From Ptiloglossa arizonensis (lineage: Eukaryota > Arthropoda > Insecta > Hymenoptera > Colletidae), in assembly GCF_051014685.1 (NCBI RefSeq), contig NW_027478396.1, positions 2,356,001 through 2,420,000 on the forward strand: DNA of 64,000 bases, read 5' to 3'. Positions 11,572 to 20,523 of the stretch are shown here, in pieces. The position numbers and the translations under genes are program-made. Under the pieces are notes generated by a model that saw only the letters and a program-made list of their open reading frames with translations, was not told the origin of the DNA and did not search any database. Each line of letters opens with the position of its first letter. The stretch's first letter is position 1.

Positions 11572-14332
11572 ACGGAGAAATAAATGGAGAAACGAAGAAA
11601 TAAACGGTGAAACGAACAAGGAAACGGGGAAACGAAGATAGAAACGGAGAAACGAAGAAAGAAACAGAGAAACGAGGAAAGAAACAGAGAAACGGAGAAA
11701 TAAATGGAGAAACGAAGAAATAAACGGAGAAACGAACCAGGAAACGGAGAAACGAAGGAAGAAACGGAGAAACGAAGAAAGAAACGGAGAAACGAAGAAA
11801 GAGACGGAGAAACGAAGAAAGAAACGGAGAAACGAAGAAAGAAACGGAGAAACGAAGAAAGAAACGGAGAAACGAAGAAAGAAACGGAGAAACGAAGAAA
11901 GAAACAGAGAAACGGAGAAATGAAGAAAGAAACGGAGAAACGAAGAAAGAAACGGAGAAACGAAGAAAGAAACGGAGAAACGAAGAAAGAAACAGAGAAA
12001 CGGAGAAATAAATGGAGAAACGAACCAGGAAACGGAGAAACGAAGAAAGAAACGAAGAAAGAAACGCAGAAACGAAGAAAGAAACGGAGAAACGAAGAAA
12101 GAAACAGAGAAACGGAGAAATAAATGGAGAAACGAAGAAATAAACGGAGAAACGAACCAGGAAACGGAGAAACGAAGAAAGAAATGGAGAAACGAAGAAA
12201 GAAATGGAGAAACGAAGAAAGAAACGGAGAAACGAAGAAAGAAACGGAGAAACGAAGAAAGAAACAGCGAAACGGAGAAATAAATGGAGAAACGAAGAAA
12301 TAAACGGAGAAACGAACCAGGAAACGGAGAAACGAAGAAAGAAATGGAGAAACGAAGAAAGAAATGGAGAAACGAAGAAAGAAACGGAGAAACGAAGAAA
12401 GAAACGGAGAAACGAAGAAAGAAACAGAGTAACGGAGAAATAAATGGAGAAACGAAGAAATAAACGGAGAAACGAACCAGGAAACGGAGAAACGAAGAAA
12501 GAAATGGAGAAACGAAGAAAGAAACGGAGAAACGAAGAAAGAAACAGCGAAACGGAGAAATAAATGGAGAAACGAAGAAATAAACGGAGAAACGAACCAG
12601 GAAACGGAGAAACGTAGAAAGAAATGGAGAAACGAAGAAAGAAATGGAGAAACGAAGAAAGAAACGGAGAAACCAAGAAAGAAACGGAGAAACGAAGAAA
12701 GAAACGGAGAAACGAAGAAAGAAACGGAGAAACGAAGAAAGAAACAGAGAAACGGAGAAATAAATGGAGAAACGAACCAGGAAACGGAGAAACGAAGAAA
12801 GAAACGGAGAAACGAAGAAAGAAACGCAGAAACGAAGAAAGAAACGGAGAAACGAAGAAAGAAACAGAGAAACGGAGAAATAAATGGAGAAACGAAGAAA
12901 TAAACGGAGAAACGAACTAGGAAACGGAGAAACGAAGAAAGAAATGGAGAAACGAAGAAAGAAATGGAGAAACGAAGAAAGAAACGGAGAAACGAAGAAA
13001 GAAACGGAGAAACGAAGAAAGAAACAGCGAAACGGAGAAATAAATGGAGAAACGAAGAAATAAACGGAGAAACGAACCAGGAAACGGAGAAACGAAGAAA
13101 GAAATGGAGAAACGAAGAAAGAAATGGAGAAACGAAGAAAGAAACGGAGAAACGAAGAAAGAAACTGAGAAACGAAGAAGGAAACGGAGAAATAAATGGA
13201 GAAACGAAGAAATAAACGGTGAAACGAACAAGGAAACGGGGAAACGAAGATAGAAACGGAGAAACGAAGAAAGAAACGGAGAAACGAGGAAAGAAACAGA
13301 GAAACGGAGAAATAAATGGAGAAACGAAGAAATAAACGGAGAAACGAACCAGGAAACGGAGAAACGAAGAAAGAAACGGAGAAACGAAGAAAGAAACGGA
13401 GAAACGAAGAAAGAAACGGAGAAACGAAGAAAGAAACGGAGAAACGAAGAAAGAAACGGAGAAACGAAGAAAGAAACGGAGAAACGAAGAAAGAAACAGA
13501 GAAACGGAGAAAGAAACGGAGAAATGAAGAAAGAAACGGAGAAACGAAGAAAGAAACGGAGAAACGAAGAAAGAAACGGAGAAACGAAGAAAGAAACAGA
13601 GAAACGGAGAAATAAATGGAGAAACGAACCAGGAAACGGAGAAACGAAGAAAGAAACGGAAAAACGAAGAAAGAAACGCAGAAACGAAGAAAGAAACGGA
13701 GAAACGAAGAAAGAAACAGAGAAACGGAGAAATAAATGGAGAAACGAAGAAATAAACGGAGAAACGAACCAGGAAACGGAGAAACGAAGAAAGAAATGGA
13801 GAAACGAAGAAAGAAATGGAGAAACGAAGAAAGAAACGGAGAAACGAAGAAAGAAACGGAGAAACGAAGAAAGAAACGGAGAAACGAAGAAAGAAACGGA
13901 GAAACGAAGAAAGGAACGGAGAAACGAAGAAAGAAACGGAGAAACGAAAGAAAGAAACGGAGAAACGGAGATAGAATCGGAGAAAGGAAGAAAGAAACGG
14001 AGAAGCGAAGAAAGAAACGGAGAAACGAAGAAAGAAACAGAGAAACGGAGAAATAAATGGAGAAACGAAGAAATAAACGGAGAAACGAACCAGGAAACGG
14101 TGAAACGAAGAATGAAATGGAGAAACGAAGAAAGAAACGGAGAAACGAAGAAAGAAACGGAGAAACGAAGAAAGAAACGAAGAAACGAACAAAGAAGCGG
14201 AGAAACGAAGAAAGGAACGGATAAACGAAGAAAGAAACGGAGAAACTAAGAAAGAAATGGAGAAAAGAAGAAAGAAACCGAGAAACGGAGAAAGAAGCGG
14301 AGAATCGAACAAAGAAATGGAGAAACGAACAA

Positions 14333-14344
14333 AGAAACGTTTCT
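14333..14344. other. Strand-switch junction 2, 12-bp palindrome
   Basis: AGAAACGTTTCT centred at 14338/14339, identical to the junction at 5177 and 9161 bp from it. Purine-rich sequence lies on + to the left and on - to the right. Confidence 0.9.
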
Positions 14345-14910
14345 CCGTTTCTCCGTTTCTCGGTTTCTCCGTTTCTCCGTTCCTCGGTTTCTCCGATTCT
14401 CCGTTTATCGGTTTCCCCGTTTCTCCGTTTCTCGGATTCTCCGTTTCTCGGTTTCTCCGTTTCTCCGTTTCTCGGTTTCTCCGTTTCTCGGTTTCTCCGA
14501 TTCTCGGTTTCTCCGTTTCTCCGTTCCTCGGTTTCTCCGTTTTTCCGTTTCTCGGATTCTCCGTTTCTCCTTTTCTCCGTTTCTCCGTTTCTCGGATTCT
14601 CCGTTTCTCCGTTTCTCCGTTTCTCCGTTTCTCGGTTTCTCCGTTCCAAGGTTTCTCCGTTTCTCCGTTTCTCGGTTTTTCCGTTTCTCCGTTTCTCCGT
14701 TTCTCCGTTTCTCCGTTTCTCCGTTTCTCCGTTTCTCGTTTTCTCTGTTTCTCCGTTTCTCCGTTTCTCGGTTTATCCGTTTCTCCGTTTCTCCGTTTCT
14801 CCGTATCTCCGTTTCTCCGTTTCTCGGTTTCTCCGTTTCTCCGTATCTCCGTTTCTCCGTTTCTCGGTTTCTCCGTTTCTCGGTTTTTCCATTTCTCCGT
14901 TTCTCCGTTT
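14339..14910 (-). repeat. Inverted octamer array (TTTCTCCG)n
   Basis: Period of 8 bp on the + strand with common TTTCTCGG and GATTCTCC variants. This is the reverse complement of AAACGGAG, one of the two octamers inside the 20-mer. A rare variant, GTTCCAAGG near 14643, also occurs in the second octamer block (near 16352, 16710 and 16729), linking the two blocks by duplication. Confidence 0.92.
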
Positions 14911-15162
14911 CACCGTTTTTTGTTCGTTTCTCCATTTATTTCTCCGATTCTCCGTTTCATTCTTCGTTTCTCCGTTTCTTTCTTCGTTTCTTCGTTTCTT
15001 TCTTTGTTTCTCCGTTTCTCTCATCGTTTCTCCGTCTATTTCTTCGTTTCTTCGTTTCTTTCTTCGTTTCTCCCTTTCTTTCTTCGTTGCTCCATTTATT
15101 TCTCCGTTTCTCCGTTTCTTTGTTCGTTTCTCCGTTTCTTCGTTCGTTTCTCCATTTATTTC
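14911..15162 (-). repeat. Inverted 20-bp satellite
   Basis: Here the + strand reads TTCTTCGTTTCTCCGTTTCT-type 20-mers with TCCATTTATTTCTCC variants. This is the reverse complement of the main array and directly follows the octamer block. Confidence 0.9.
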
Positions 15163-15166
15163 GAAA
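15159..15166. other. Strand-switch junction 3 (pyrimidine to purine), TTTCGAAA
   Basis: The array returns to purine orientation at an 8-bp palindrome, TTTCGAAA, centred at 15162/15163. It differs from the AGAAACGTTTCT used at the opposite-direction switches. Confidence 0.8.
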
Positions 15167-16148
15167 CGAAGAAAGAAACGGACAAACGGAGAAATAAATG
15201 GAGAAACGAAGAAATAAACGGAGAAACGAACAAGTAAACGGAGAAACGAAGAAAGAAACGGAGAAACGAAGAAAGAAATGGAGAAACGAAGAAAGAAACG
15301 GAGAAACGAAGAAAGAAACGAAGATACGAAGAAAGAAACGGAGAAACAAACAAAGAAACGGAGAAACGAAGAAAGAAACGGAGGAACGAACAAAGAACCG
15401 GGGAAACGAAGAAAGAAACGGAGAAACGAAGAAAGAAACGGAGGAACGTAGAAATAAATGGAGAAACGAAGAAATAAACGGAGAAACGGAGAAATAAATG
15501 GAGAAACGAAGAAATAAACGCAGAAACGAACAAAGAAACGGAGAAACGAACAAAAAAACGAAGACACGAAAAAGAAACGGAGAAACGAAGAAAGAAACGG
15601 AGAAACGAAGAAACAAACGGAGGAACGAACAAAGAACTGGAGAAACGAAGAAAGAAACGGAGAAACGAAGAAAGAAACGGAGAATCGGAGAAAGAAACGG
15701 AGAAACGAAGAAGGCAACGGAGAAATAAATGGAGAAACGAAGAAATAAACGGAGAAACGGAGAAATAAATGGAGAAACGAAGAAATAAACGCAGAAACGA
15801 ACAAAGAAACGGAGAAACGAACAAAAAAACGAAGAAACGAAAAAGAAACGGAGAAACGAAGAAAGAAACGGAGAAACGAAGAAATAAACGGAGAAACGGA
15901 CAAGGAAACGGAGAGACGAAGAAATAAATGGAGAAACGAAGAAATAATCGGAGAAACGAAGAAAGAAGCGGAGAAACAAAGAAAGAAACGGAGAAACGAA
16001 CAAAGGAACGAAGAACTAAGAAAGAAATGGAGAAAAGAAGAAATAAACCGAGAAACGGAGAAAGAAGCGGAGAAACGAAGAAAGAAACAGGGAAACGAAC
16101 AAAGAAACGGAGAATCGAACAAAGAAACGGAGAAACGAACAAAGAAAC
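15163..16148 (+). repeat. 20-bp purine-rich satellite, third block
   Basis: Same family as the first two blocks but richer in rare variants. Positions 15310-15925 duplicate 1375-1990. The last ~130 bp approaches the 16148 switch with a variant series (AGAAGCGGAG, GGGAAACG, AGAATCGAAC) related to the sequence before the other two switches, suggesting a shared origin. Confidence 0.93.
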
Positions 16149-16154
16149 GTTTCT
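16143..16154. other. Strand-switch junction 4, 12-bp palindrome
   Basis: AGAAACGTTTCT centred at 16148/16149. This is the third identical junction sequence in the window. Confidence 0.9.
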
Positions 16155-17000
16155 CCGTTTCTCCGATTCTCCGTTCCTCGGTTTCTCCGATTCTCCGATT
16201 CTCCGTTTCTCCGTTTCTCGGTTTCTCGGTTTCTCGGTTTCTCCGTTTTTCCGTTTCTCGGATTCTCCGTTTCTCCTTTTCTCCGTTTCTCCGTTTCTCG
16301 GTTTCTCCGTTTCTCCGTTTCTCCGTTTCTCCGTTTCTCGGTTTCTCCGTTCCAAGGTTTCTCCGTTTCTCCGTTTCTCGGTTTCTCCTTTTCTCCGTTT
16401 CTCCGTTTCTCGGTTTCTCGGTTTCTCGGTTTCTCCGTTTGTCGGTTTCTCCGTTTCTCGGTTTCTCCGATTCTCGGTTTCTCCGTTTCTCCGTTTCTCG
16501 GTTTCTCCGTTTTTCCGTTTCTCGGATTCTCCGTTTCTCCTTTTCTCCGTTTCTCCGTTTCTCGGTTTCTCCGTTTCTCCGTTTCTCCGTTTCTCCGTTT
16601 CTCCGTTTCTCCGTTTCTCCGTTTCTCCGTTTCTCCGTTTCTCCGTTTCTCCGTTTCTCCGTTTCTCCGTTTCTCCGTTTCTCCGTTTCTCCGTTTCTCG
16701 GTTTCTCCGTTCCAAGGTTTCTCCGTTCCAAGGTTTCTCCGTTTCTCCGTTTCTCGGTTTTTCCGTTTCTCCGTTTCTCCGTTTCTCCGTTTCTCCGTTT
16801 CTCCGTTTCTCCGTTTCTCCGTTTCTCCGTTTCTCCGTTTCTCCGTTTCTCCGTTTCTCCGTTTCTCCGTTTCTCCGTTTCTCCGTTTCTCCGTTTCTCC
16901 GTTTCTCCGTTTCTCCGTTTCTCCGTTTCTCCGTTTCTCCGTTTCTCCGTTTCTCCTTTTCTCCGTTTCTCCGTTTCTCCGTTTCTCCGTTTCTCCGTTT
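16149..17000 (-). repeat. Inverted octamer array (TTTCTCCG)n, terminal block
   Basis: The + strand is a period-8 pyrimidine-rich array. The interior (about 16560-16700 and 16750-16950) is almost perfectly homogeneous TTTCTCCG; the left part has TTTCTCGG and GATTCTCC variants. GTTCCAAGG occurs at about 16352, 16710 and 16729. The array ends abruptly at 17000 against AT-rich single-copy-like DNA. Confidence 0.93.
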
Positions 17001-17020
17001 AGATTAAATGATTATAATAA

Positions 17021-17262
17021 TTTTGATCGTACTTCAAAGTAAAGAGATGTTTCTTAAAGTTTTAAAACATAGAAAGTAATAATTGTCTATGAGATATATC
17101 AGTTTAACATTTGATTAATACTTGAAGAATCGAAATTTGTGGTATTTTCCTGATACCAAAGTTTGAAATTCAGGCATAAATTTTAGAAAATGTTTGATTT
17201 TGGGACTCTTGGTGTCAGTGTACGATATGCGAGGAAGTGGCACGATTTCGCGGATTCTTAGA
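17021..17262 (+). repeat. Diverged repeat, direct copy at about 22010-22262
   Basis: Both copies carry, in order, AAAGAG.TGTTTCTTAAAG, AAAGTAATAATTGTCTAT, ATACCAAAG, GAAATTCAG.CATAAATT, GGGACTCTTG and TATGCGAGGAAGTG, then ACGATTTCGCG. Similarity is clear but imperfect, with small indels, so this duplication is older than the satellite duplications. One copy lies outside the inverted repeat and the other deep inside it. Confidence 0.8.
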
Positions 17263-17296
17263 ATTGACGTCAAATTCCAAGAATTTCCGCGAATCG
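17243..17296. other. 54-bp imperfect palindrome centred on TTGACGTCAA
   Basis: The arms CGATTTCGCGG-ATTCTT and AAGAAT-CCGCGAATCG pair with a few 1-2-base bulges around the perfect decamer TTGACGTCAA (17264-17273). The core contains TGACGTCA, the classic CRE/ATF-type site. Function is unknown. It could be a cruciform-prone site or the relic of a foldback element. Confidence 0.7.
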
Positions 17297-17544
17297 AAAT
17301 TTTGTTGTACTTTCGAACGAATTTCTGAATCATGGTTCCCGATTTTCTTTGTATCAGGAGAACATGATAGTTGAGGACATATAGTTTTAAGTAGTTTTAG
17401 CAGTTTGATAGGATCGGGTTAAAGAAATGGAAACAAATAATGGACAAAAATAAAGTTTCTGCTGTCAGTGAAATTGATTTTATTTCAATACATCAATTGA
17501 ACTTGTTGAAAGTACTGTACCGTAAAGTACTCTACTGTACCGTA

Positions 17545-17786
17545 AAAATTACTATTCTAAACTCGCAGCCGATTAGCTCAGTACTACCCACGACGAATAA
17601 TTACTGTTCGTCGCGAGTAATACCGATTACCAGGTCTCACCACGTGGAGGTTGCTGCGAGCGGAGACCCGGAGAGAGATAGATGGAATCAAAGTTCCATC
17701 GATCTCCCTCGACACCCGATACAAACGAAGATACTAAACCAAAGAGATGGAAGGAATCAATGTTCCTTCGATCTCCTCCTTTAGTT
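17545..17786 (+). repeat. Left outer arm of the inverted repeat
   Basis: Moderately GC-rich. Contains CTCGCAGCCGATTAGCTC, CGTCGCGAGTAATACCGATT and GGTCTCACCACGTGGAGG, then two related blocks with GAATCAA.GTTCC.TCGATCTCC (about 17688 and 17755). Its reverse complement is 25260-25498. The last part (GAGATGG...TCCTCCTTTAGTT) is repeated upstream of every copy of the MITE-like element. Confidence 0.8.
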
Positions 17787-18229
17787 CTGCCAAGCAATTA
17801 CATTATGGAAAAATTAGGCAAAATTGGAAAAGACGCGACACGAACCGTGCAGTTGGTCCTACTAGGTCGGTCCCGTTTCCCCTCAGTGGGCCCGATTAAA
17901 GAGGAAATGCACGACGCCGTCCACTCATATAGAGTGCCCCGTTTCTCCCAACTCCGCGTCAGGAACCACGCAAAGCGTGGACCTGACTCACGGAGGATGA
18001 CGAAGAGAGGGTCTTATGGCACAGGGCTTCCACAGGGACCGATGCGAACACCTGCCTCTGTGGTCGCAGCATGTTCTCTCTGGAAGCGGACGCACCAGAA
18101 GAGACGGCGATCGACCATTCGGACCACCTACACGGCCGGTCACTTGATTATGCAACAAGCAGTGATGACCGGGCTGAAGAACGAGGAAGCGAGCAAAAAT
18201 AAGCTAAAGATTGGATAATTGCTTGACAG
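17787..18229 (+). mobile_element. MITE-like element, left copy (443 bp)
   Basis: Bounded by CTGCCAAGCAATTA (17787-17800) and its inverse TAATTGCTTGACAG (18216-18229), a 14-bp terminal inverted repeat with one mismatch. No transposase is visible, so it would be non-autonomous. An open frame at 17682-18218 (178 codons) runs through it. Compared with the right copy over its first ~110 bp there are 7 substitutions, 6 of which would change the amino acid, and a 1-base deletion near 18025 shifts the frame. That is how non-coding DNA evolves. I cannot see a clear target-site duplication. Both flanks are shared by all three copies, so the copies arose by duplication of a larger block, not independent insertion. 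Confidence 0.6.
17954..17993 (+). other. Conserved 40-nt hairpin inside the MITE-like element
   Basis: CCG, GTCAGG (17958-17963) and CCACGC (17966-17971) pair with GCGTGG (17975-17980), CCTGAC (17982-17987) and CGG. The loop is AAA and internal bulges are small. The copy at 24576-24615 has the same paired bases, and the third copy lacks this part. It could be a structured RNA or a DNA hairpin. No known family is recognised. Confidence 0.65.
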
Positions 18230-18594
18230 ATAACAGATATTTGTACACGGTGGCCTTAAAATTAACTTATTCCAAGCTTAACTAAAGATCCCACGGCGGT
18301 TGCGACGATAGTGTCCTCTTCGTTCTTCGTTCTTTGTTCTTCGTTCTTCGTTCTTCGTTCTTCGTTCTCCGGTGTGCCTACCTAAGAGAAACCTAAAGTC
18401 AAGGCATGATAAAAAAAATGATAGAAAATAGAAATGAAGTTGGTTAGTGATTAAATACAGTCATTCAGTAACAAAGGAAGTAAAGGCAAGAATGACAAAA
18501 AAATAAACATGGAAAAACAAGTACAAAGTAAAATCAGAGAACAAATAAAATAAATTACAGAAAGAAACAATTAAAAACCAAAGAAAGGATTGAG
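18230..18594. other. Inner flank of left MITE-like element, with heptamer microsatellite
   Basis: No gene supported. (TTCGTTC)7 at 18319-18367 has one TTTGTTC variant. The rest is A-rich on the + strand and mirrors 24036-24330, where the heptamer is reduced to about two units (near 24231). The 89-codon minus-strand frame at 18461-18730 has no intact counterpart in the other arm, where the matching frame has no start and soon hits a stop. Confidence 0.7.
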
Positions 18595-18662
18595 AGAATG
18601 GTCGCCAGTACTGACCACCGCCTACCGGCGGCCAGTACCGGTTACCAAGGTGGGGGTCCCCC
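18595..18662. other. GC-rich hairpin segment, left arm
   Basis: Contains CCGCC TACC GGCGG (18618-18631), a perfect 5-bp stem with a 4-base loop, between two near-direct repeats GCCAGTACTG and GCCAGTACCG. A GGTTACCAAGG block follows. The mirror copy is about 23976-24036. It is strikingly GC-rich against AT-rich surroundings and lies just downstream of the outward-facing promoter. Confidence 0.65.
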
Positions 18663-18712
18663 TTCCATAAACCTAAAACGAAGAGATCCATCCACCTCCG
18701 AGGCTCCAGGAA

Positions 18713-18748
18713 GAATGAAATTTTAAACAACCGGGGGCTCCTTATATT
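18713..18748 (-). promoter_or_regulatory. Putative RNA polymerase II core promoter, pointing left
   Basis: On the minus strand AATATAAGG (18748-18740) is followed by TCATTC (18718-18713), a perfect match to the arthropod initiator TCAKTY. The TATA T is 30 bases upstream of the Inr A (18716), the standard spacing. The mirror copy at 23880-23915 keeps the arrangement. A transcript would run outward through the MITE-like element towards the pyrimidine/purine satellite. No ORF of note lies downstream. Confidence 0.45.
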
Positions 18749-18780
18749 CCCTCCCCAAGGTGACTTACCGTTTCTTCCAT

Positions 18781-19344
18781 TGTCTTTGTTCGATCTAATC
18801 GAAATCTTCGAAGACGAACGGTTTCGGTGAATGTTTGTTCATTTCCGCGATTGTTACTAACATTTATACATGTTCCCAATATTGATCGAACAATGTGCAT
18901 CTAATATATGTATTGCAATTAATTAAGAAACTTATCGAAATTGATTTTGATCGAGACTCGATGTTAAAACGTGTTTCGTAAAGTTTTTAAGCATGGAAAG
19001 TAACAATTGTTCATTAAATGCATTAAGTTAACATTTGTTTAATTCTTATAATTTGCACAATACGCGTAGAAGTTGTGTTTTTTACATAAAAGTGCCGAAA
19101 TTCAATTAATCGCTTTTTTAGATAGAAAAATCATCGCGATGAAGACTTGTGAATCGATAATCGATACCTGTAGCCTTGAAAATGTCAGTTGGATCTCAGC
19201 GAAAAATTCCTTCGCGAACAAAGAATATTTCAACGAAATGATATTTTAAGCCATTATTTATACTAGAACATTGTTAATAATTGTTTAATCTACAGTCCTA
19301 CGACGGTTGATAATAAATATGATAAATAAACATCGAGATATTGC
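18781..19344 (+). repeat. ~540-bp repeat unit, + orientation
   Basis: Starts near CGAAATCTTCGAAG and runs through GAACGGTTTCGGTGAATG, TTCCGCGATTGTTACTAAC, CCCAATATTGATCGAACAA, AAGTAACAATTGTTCATTAA, TTCAATTAATCGC, GAATCGATAATCGATACC, TTCAACGAAATGATATTTTA and ATAAACATCGAGATATTGCG. The motif series restarts 540 bp later. It is the reverse complement of 23290-23830 with high similarity. Confidence 0.82.
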
Positions 19345-19830
19345 GAAATCTTCGAAGGCGGACGGTTTCGGTTAATGTTTGTTCATTTCCGCGATTGTTA
19401 TTAACATTTATGCATGTTCCCAATATTGATCGAACAATATGCATCTTATTTAGGTATCATAAATCATTAGTTAGTTTTCAGAAATTAATTGATTTCGAAA
19501 ATGAAAGCAAAATATTGATATTCATATATTTCTCGATTTGCAACCTAAATTAATCTTTATAAGCAAATTATTCATTTACAATGCAAAAGAAAATGCATTT
19601 TGTAACATTCATATTCCCAACTTTTACAGTGCAAACCATTAATTAGTTTAAAAATGTTAATTTTCATAAAAAATGGAGAAATATATGTATACCAAACTCT
19701 TCGTTAAATTTTCCGATAAAATTTAATTCACATACTGTAACATAAAAGTTCGGAACGTGGAAAAATGTTTCTAACAATCGCCTAGAGACATAAACATTCG
19801 CTAAAGCAATTCGCCTTCCCAGATTTCGCA
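19345..19830. repeat. Partial ~540-bp units meeting head to head
   Basis: A second + unit starts at about 19345 (GCGAAATCTTCGAAGGCGGA) and degrades after about 19490. A short - orientation fragment (GTTCGGAACGTGG...AACAATCGCC) occupies about 19735-19830. The AT-rich stretch between them resembles 22560-22660 in direct orientation. No gene is seen. Confidence 0.65.
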
Positions 19831-20470
19831 ATATCTTGATGTTTGTTTATCATAATTATTAACAACCGTCGTAGGACCGTAGATTAAACAATTATTAACG
19901 ATGTCCTAGTATAAATAATGGCTTAAAATATCATTTCGTTGAAATATTCTTTGTTCGCGATGGAATTGTTCTTATTGAGATCAAACCGACATTGTCAAGG
20001 CTGGAAATGTTTATCGATTCACAAACGTCTATCACGATGGTTTTTCTATCTAGAAAAGCGATTAATTGAATTTCGACGCTTTTACATCAAGAATACAGCT
20101 TCCACGAATAATCCGAAAATTATAAGAACGAAACAAATGTTAAATTAATGTATCTAATAAACAATTGTTACTTTCCATGCTTTGAAACATTAAGAAACAC
20201 GTTTATACCTCGAATCTCGGTCAAAATTAATTGCTGTAGGCGAATCAATCGTATTTAATGCATAAATAAGATGCATATTGTAAGATAAATGTTCGGAACA
20301 TGTATAAATGTTAGTAACAATCGCGGAAATGAACAAATATTCACCGAAACCGTTCGCCTTCGCAGATTTCGCAATATCCTGACGTTCATTTATCATATTT
20401 ATTAACAATCGTCGTAGGACCATACTTTAGACAATTATTAACAATGTTCTAGTATAAATAATGGCTTGAA
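19831..20470 (-). repeat. ~540-bp repeat units, - orientation, left arm
   Basis: The full reverse-complement motif series runs from CCCAGATTTCGCAATATC (about 19828) to CCGTTCGCCTTCGCAG (about 20350). A truncated unit follows, ending with TATAAATAATGGCTTGAAAG. The short frames within are not shared between copies and are not called as genes. Confidence 0.75.
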
Positions 20471-20523
20471 AGTCATTACTTTCTGGAAATATTTGTTAGA
20501 TCGAACAAAGACAATCGAAGTAA

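Larger units (their letters stand above)
5211..14338 (+). repeat. 20-bp purine-rich satellite, second block
   Basis: Over 9 kb of the same 20-mer, with CGAACCAGG, AAATAAATGGAG, AAACAGAGAAACGG and AAACGCAG variants spaced regularly. The complementary strand contains almost no A. Stop codons are therefore nearly absent and one antisense frame stays open from 14312 to 5085 (3075 codons, a 20-residue F/S/V/L/R-rich repeat). I treat that frame as compositional. The block consists largely of duplicated and reduplicated segments, listed separately. Confidence 0.97.
17001..17544. other. AT-rich spacer without a gene
   Basis: No supportable gene. The stretch contains a diverged repeat copy (17021-17262) and a 54-bp palindrome (17243-17296). 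It also has a short direct repeat, ACTGTACCGTAAA, at about 17514 and 17534, next to the left boundary of the large inverted repeat. The 72-codon and 114-codon frames here have no recognisable features. Confidence 0.6.

Noticed and set aside
5085..14312. 3075-codon minus-strand ORF (and a 2710-codon ORF in another frame)
   Set aside because: It is the complement of the 20-bp satellite. The strand has very little A, so stops are rare in every frame. Two frames are open over the same span with the same 20-residue period. No domain or non-repeat core is present.
14257..17007. Mixed-composition ORFs over the inverted blocks (326, 359, 519 and 652 codons)
   Set aside because: They read through strand-switch junctions from purine to pyrimidine satellite. 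The abrupt change of composition marks the junction, not a domain fusion.
17568..17640. Possible tRNA-like promoter (TTAGCTCAGT resembling box A)
   Set aside because: No convincing box B at the right distance (only CTGTTCGTCGC) and no cloverleaf arms. The mirror copy has TTAGCTCGGC, which weakens the match.
17682..18218. 178-codon ORF shared in part with minus-strand ORFs at 24315-24764 and 24921-25364
   Set aside because: Over the first ~110 bp shared by two copies, 6 of 7 substitutions change the residue, and a 1-base indel shifts the frame near 18025. No coding constraint and no known domain.
18300..18375. Rho-independent-type terminator or regulatory element at the heptamer tract
   Set aside because: It is a simple (TTCGTTC)n microsatellite with no stem and the setting is not bacterial.
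18461..18730. 89-codon minus-strand ORF with hydrophobic C-terminus
   Set aside because: The aligned frame in the right arm lacks a start and stops early. The hydrophobic run comes from a T-rich tract. The ATG also lies upstream of the putative initiator.
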